Of a stretch of 64,000 nt of DNA, positions 59,541 to 64,000 are shown piece after piece. A program made the translations under genes and the position numbers. Below the pieces are notes generated by a model that saw nothing but the letters and a program-made list of their open reading frames with translations, was not told where the DNA came from and did not search any database. The first letter of the stretch is position 1; every line of letters starts with the position of its first letter. The stretch is from Calcarisporiella thermophila CBS 279.70 (taxonomy: Eukaryota > Calcarisporiellomycota), in the NCBI RefSeq assembly GCF_041956535.1, contig NW_027192213.1:53111-117110 (forward strand), read 5' to 3'.

Positions 59541-61488
59541 TTATGGGTTAGGCAATCGCCCCTCTATTCCCTTTAATTGTCCAGTTTTCAAAAATCCCTC
59601 CAAATAATTTTGCAAGCGCGTTTTCGCGGATACAGCGTCAGGGGGAATATTAGGCAGAATGTGCTCCACTATCACACGGATCACCTTATGCACCTGGCGG
59701 CCATAGGTTTGTAGGAGCACGGGTCCGGCAATCTCGAGAAAAATGTTGAGGAGTGCAGGTGTAATGGTGCGCGGCGGCATGTTGGAGATGCGGGCGAGCC
59801 AAATCCAGGCATGACGGATGGGGTATACATTCTGACATTCTAAAGTCGGATCTCATGTGAGGTACTTATGATCCTTATCTCATCATATCTTACAAGAAAC
59901 TTACCAGTTGGCGTTGTTTGAACAATGGCACTCCACAGAGCAAGCATCCCACACATACGTTCTGTGTACTGCACATCATTTTCCCACTCATCCTCGTCCT
60001 TTTTCTTATATCCGGCTAGTTTGAGAAAATCCTCAGCCGATTGGCCCTAGACAAATACGCATGAGCAAAGCGAGCTCCATGTACAGGAGAGTAACACCTA
60101 CCGGCTGTCGGTCGACAAAATGAGGAATAACATAAATGCATTTTTTGACAAATCGCGCCATCAAAATGTCAAGAAATTCGGAGTGCCTCGAGAAGAGGAG
60201 AACACATACAAGCGCCAATGGAAATGCGGTAGATGGCTTGACGGTCACCTCCGTCTCTGCTTGTTTCTAGTAGAACATAGATCCAATAAGAGAAGTATGA
60301 GCAATTGGCCGAAAAGGGTCTCAGACATACCACCACTGCTTTGGCCGTGAAATTGAGCATCCACAATCTCACCAAATCGTTTACTCTGCCGGCTTCATTG
60401 AAAAGGGTGTCCATATCGGTTGCCTAAAAACGGGAGTGAGCGTGCATCCAAAAGACTGCAACAAAAGAGCACGGCTTACTATCTTCAAAATTTGGGTTCT
60501 TGAATTGGTCAACTGTCCAACCATGCGAGTGATGTGACGTTTATTATTGAAGCAGTACGACTTCAATTGTGACTCGGCGGCCACCCTCTTTTGAATTTCT
60601 TCGTGGATGTACCGCAGCTTTTCACGGTACTTCTCGACCTCCTCTAAGGCAGTTGGAGATGCGCTCACCTGTAGAAATAAAAGGAATGCAATTGTGAGTC
60701 TTCGGTAAATCGCAAGTATCCGTTGGAGAGTCCTACCCCCAGCTTTTCCTTCTTCTCCATCTCCAGTTTTTTCTCCGCTTTCTCTTTCCTCTCCTTCTCT
60801 TCCCGCTCCTTCCTCTCCTTCTCCTCCTTCATCCTTCGCTCTTCAGCCTCACGCTGCTCCTTAGCAATTCGGGCCATTTCCTCTTGCTGCTTACGTGCAC
60901 GCTCAAGGGCATCCTGTCGAGCCTTGGCCTCTGCCTGCCGCCTTGCTTGGGTCTGTTGAATAGTTCCTTCGATTCTCTATTGGCAACGCAAAAAAAAAAT
61001 TGAAATTCTCGAGGTTAGTAAGTGAAACTGATATGATAGCGACCTGCCATAGTCTCTTATTTCGCTCTTCGAATTCTGCCTTAACTTTTTCGTCTTCTTG
61101 CTTCCTAATTCGTGAGATAAGTACTCATTAACGTTCCAAGTCTGCGATTGCTGAAAATGAGCAATGTTTTACTTTTCCAGCGTCCAGCGTTCCAACATCA
61201 ATCGAACACTCTCTGCTTCCCGATCGGCCTCTTCCTTTCTCTGCTTAAGTAATGCAGTGCTTGCATCTTTAGCTTTCTGAAGATGCGATTCCCATTCTGA
61301 GACTTTTTTCTGTGCTGCTTTCTAGATTTTATAGGCATCGATAGGTAGGATTAGTCAATCCCAAAAGTGAAAACCATTCATAATTCACTCTTTAAATAAC
61401 ATACCCAGCTCTCGTTTTTTATGCGTTCTGTGTAAAATTCCCAGGGATCGGCCTGGACCGCAATCTTGATTGGTTTGTCCGTTGGCAT
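59541..61488 (-). CDS. GLE1: mRNA export factor Gle1
   Basis: About ten short exons on the minus strand. Gle1 with InsP6 stimulates the DEAD-box ATPase Dbp5 at the cytoplasmic face of the nuclear pore and acts in translation. The N-terminal part is a long charged coiled coil (RRQAEAKARQDALERARKQQ, then Arg/Lys/Glu repeats). The C-terminal HEAT-like domain is recognisable: YCFNNKRHITRMVGQLTNS, FPLALVCVLLFSRHSEF, FVKKCIYVIPHFV, YTERMCGMLALWSAIVQT, YPIRHAWIWLARISNMPPR. I chose ATG 61488 (PTDKPIKIAVQADPW). An in-frame extension up to ATG 61673 by an extra intron is possible but would leave 7 bp to the neighbouring gene. Confidence 0.9.
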
Positions 61489-61680
61489 TCCCCAAGAAAA
61501 CGAAAGCTTTAAAGCTTCTACCGCAAACTGTCAAGATAGAGAAAAATAGAGATAGAGCCTGGAAAAATTCCGAGCTTAAAAATAATTAAACATTTTTGTT
61601 ATTGATGAAGTCAAATCCGATTTTCTTCAAATTTTGTAACGTAAAATATTTGGGAATTAAATTTCTCGCCCATTGTACTA
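61489..61680. promoter_or_regulatory. Short divergent promoter (GLE1 / LRWD1-like)
   Basis: 192 bp between divergent start codons. The sequence is AT-rich. If GLE1 starts further upstream, this interval shrinks to almost nothing. Confidence 0.4.
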
Positions 61681-63571
61681 ATGGCCCACGACGGATGGCT
61701 CCCCTCTGAACATTCATCTGAGGACGAGATTGCTGCACTAGCGCGTTCTCCCCTCACAACTCAAGATACACCTCGGCGATTGCGCACAACCAAAAAAAAT
61801 GACGCGGATTCACCGACACGTCGCGTTCTTGTACGAGCAAAGAGAACATTATCTAAGAAAAAGGAATTACAAGACGATGCGGACCAAAGTAGTGATGATG
61901 ACGAGGGACAAGTGAGGGGATCTTCCGCAACCAAAAGGACGGCTCGAGATGACTCTGCAAACAATAAGACCTCTCCTTCACATGGAATAAAGCAGGGGAG
62001 AAGAACGCGTACAACCAAGACAGGCAATCAATCGCAGAATACAGAAATAGGTGAAGAAGCAAGCCGGCCCAAGAGAAAGTCTCGTAAAGTTGCAGATTCA
62101 TCTTCGTCACAAAATACTCCAAACAAGAAAGTAGCGGAGTCGAATGATAAGGGGAGCACGGTAAGAAGAGGGCGGCCTAGAAAATCTCCCAAGAAAATGA
62201 CTGAGGATAGCACAGCCAAACTTCGCGGGCGTACTAAAGAAAGTGAAGTGAAGGGTCCAAGCGCATTGAGTAAGTAGTATCCTATATTGTTGTATCGCTT
62301 CCTGCTGACTTGGTAAATCAATTTCGTTATTATAGAAAGCCAATATGAACTTTCGCACATTATCCGCGCTTTCCCTCACATTTCCCAGGATGGCGAGGCC
62401 AATCCAACTGAGGACAAGTACATTAGTGTCTGGAGCTGTGAGTTCCAGCCATCACGAGAGGGTAATTTATCTTCATTTCTCTACTCCGGTAAAATGCTCA
62501 CGTTCAACCTCAACCTAGGGGAATCCAATGTGGTGACTGTATGCGGAGTGAACTCCATTATATTTATTGATGTTCACCGTGGTGAAATAATAGCAAAGTA
62601 TACGCACCCAGAAATGAACGAGGAGTTTTACTCGCTTGCTTGGACAACAGTGGTGCACAAAGGCAACCCCATTGATATCCTAGCTGCCGCAGGTAAGCAG
62701 CACACATATTCCACACTCTCCAGCAGGTTAAGGCTCATTTATTGCTCATTCAGGGCATCTGGGTAGCATCAAGCTTATCAATCCAACACAAAATGAATGC
62801 TACAGAATCCTACATGGCCACCAACGGAATGTTGTTCAACTCCGATTTTCTGCCACGCAACCGCGATGGCTCTACAGCGCATGCTCAGATCGAACTATTC
62901 GCCTATGGGATATAGGCCATCCCTCGGGTGGCGAGAAAAATAATGCCGCCTGTTTGGCCACCTTTTCTGTCACGCGGCTACCAAGCACTATCTGCCCTCT
63001 GCCTGGAGATAAAGGGCTACTTGTTGGATGTGAGAATGGTTTGATGGAGCGATACCAATTTGATCCTGCAGATTTGCGCGCAAAAGAAGAGCCGCGCCAT
63101 TTTGACAAGCCAATAATGACGTACCCTTGCTCGGAAGAATGGCACGAAAGTCATGTTGACAATATCGTGACTATGCAGAGCCAAAAAGAGCAAGATTGGG
63201 TCATCTCGAGAGCAGCCGAGGATGAGGAGATCATTTTATGGAACTGGCGGAGAAGTACACCAGAGGATGCAGATATACGCCTTGCGCTGCTGTGGCCGCA
63301 GGCACGAGTTATCTTCCAGCGGTTCTGTGTCACATCCGATGCACTGGTTGCCGGTGACGCGGAAGGAAATGTGCACATCTTTGATTTAACCAAAACTAGT
63401 AGAACCCTAGAGGATCAAAGCAAAGAACGGCTGCCGCCTGAAATGGTGCTGGCACATCCCCAGTCGGATACCGTGCTGAGAGACGTGGCTATTGCTCCTG
63501 GAAATGGGTGCATCGTCGCGACCAACTGCGAAAATCTTGTGTATATCTGGCTGAGAAAGTCGTCCTCTTAA
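61681..63571 (+). CDS. LRWD1: AT-hook and WD40-repeat protein resembling LRWD1/ORCA
   Basis: Four exons (61681-62269, 62336-62461, 62519-62692, 62754-63571) give about 568 residues. The first about 195 residues are disordered and basic (many Ser/Arg/Lys) and contain an AT-hook, RRGRPRKSP. The rest is a WD40 propeller most like LRWD1/ORCA and, more distantly, EED: SVWSCEFQPSREG, EEFYSLAWT, ILAAAGHLGSIKLINP, WLYSACSDRTIRLWDIGHP, VAGDAEGNVHIFDLT. In animals LRWD1 binds repressive histone marks and ORC through its propeller; its leucine-rich repeats are replaced here by the basic AT-hook arm. A chromatin-reader role is inferred. Confidence 0.8.
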
Positions 63572-64000
63572 TCTTCCTATTTATTATATCATTTGTTTAC
63601 CCCGTTTCGCTTTGCCAATCAAGACAGAGTTGCTCCACATGTATATCTACAATTTTATTCACACCAGGCGTCTCTCCTCTTGCTTTCTCCCATTTCTTCT
63701 CTTTTATTCCTTGCTAATGAGCATCAAAATTGTGATTGCGTATTTAAAAATAATTGAAATCATATATAAAGATATCTCTCTGCTTGTAATCCTACGAAAA
63801 TATTCCAATTTTAGCCTTGAGTATTTCAAAGAGGGGATTTGTAATCAATGCTGCAAAAGAAGGTCTAGTGAAAAGAACGACATGCCGCTAAGAAAGATTG
63901 TATTGTATACGGTATGCTCGAATATAATTGCTGTTAGGCCTATCATTTTCCCGAGCTAATTTATTTTTCTCACTCTCCTTAAGTTTCAAAGGCTGGGTAT
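63572..64000. other. AT-rich 3' flank
   Basis: 3' UTR of the WD40 gene and intergenic sequence to the window edge. No gene supported; short frames are low complexity. Confidence 0.5.

Noticed and set aside
61489-61673. GLE1 start at ATG 61673
   Set aside because: Would need an extra weak GTTACA intron and leave 7 bp between divergent start codons; kept only as an alternative.

Overview
The window is nuclear DNA from a fungus. The evidence is many short spliceosomal introns (about 44-90 bp, GT-AG with two probable GC-AG) and fungus-typical proteins: End3, a WOPR-domain regulator, an Sfp1-like zinc-finger protein, a GH5 steryl-glucosidase-like enzyme, Ubp14, Mcr1 and Mdm35. A RABL6-type GTPase, a disintegrin-bearing ADAM protease and an LRWD1-like WD40 protein suggest a lineage that kept genes lost from budding yeast. 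A more precise placement cannot be read from the sequence. About 28 protein genes are supported. I rebuilt most of them exon by exon, checking reading phase across each intron. No rRNA, tRNA or CRISPR array is convincing.

Layout. Positions 1-4.9 kb are AT-rich and accessory-looking: two abutting palindromes, then a five-exon gene joining a P-loop NTPase to a PD-(D/E)XK nuclease, an architecture known from Crinkler-type (CRN) effectors. From 4.9 to 35.7 kb is a dense, moderately AT-rich housekeeping block: a GH5 glycosidase, a C2H2 microprotein, an ADAM protease, EDC4/Ge-1, a nucleotide-sugar transporter, END3, ATP3, SF3A1, SDH8, RABL6, TFIIE-beta, CENP-T, PRP4 kinase, YRA1/ALY, MDM35 and a TLC-domain protein. 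Many of these genes are divergent pairs sharing promoters under 200 bp.

From about 37 to 57 kb the DNA becomes GC-rich, with long poly-G/poly-C runs. It carries UBP14, RidA, MCR1, an Sfp1-like factor, a homeobox gene, an ERMP1-type M28 peptidase, a WOPR master-regulator gene and a GFA/CENP-V-type protein. The homeobox and WOPR genes each sit behind more than 3 kb without a recognisable gene. The homeobox upstream region also holds a 585-bp assembly gap (45764-46348) and a cluster of the octamer ATGCATCC. From 57 kb on, composition falls back: a PPxY membrane protein, GLE1, and an AT-hook/WD40 protein resembling LRWD1/ORCA.

Functional links are thematic, not operon-like. mRNA life cycle: TFIIE-beta, SF3A1, PRP4 kinase, YRA1, GLE1, EDC4. 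Mitochondria: ATP3, SDH8, MDM35, MCR1, RidA. Chromatin and kinetochore: CENP-T, LRWD1-like. Development: homeobox, WOPR, Sfp1-like. The items most worth pursuing are the NTPase-nuclease gene with its AT-rich flank, the GC-rich regulator island with its repeated octamer, and the unusual splicing features (GC-AG introns, a 20-nt microexon, poly-C pyrimidine tracts).
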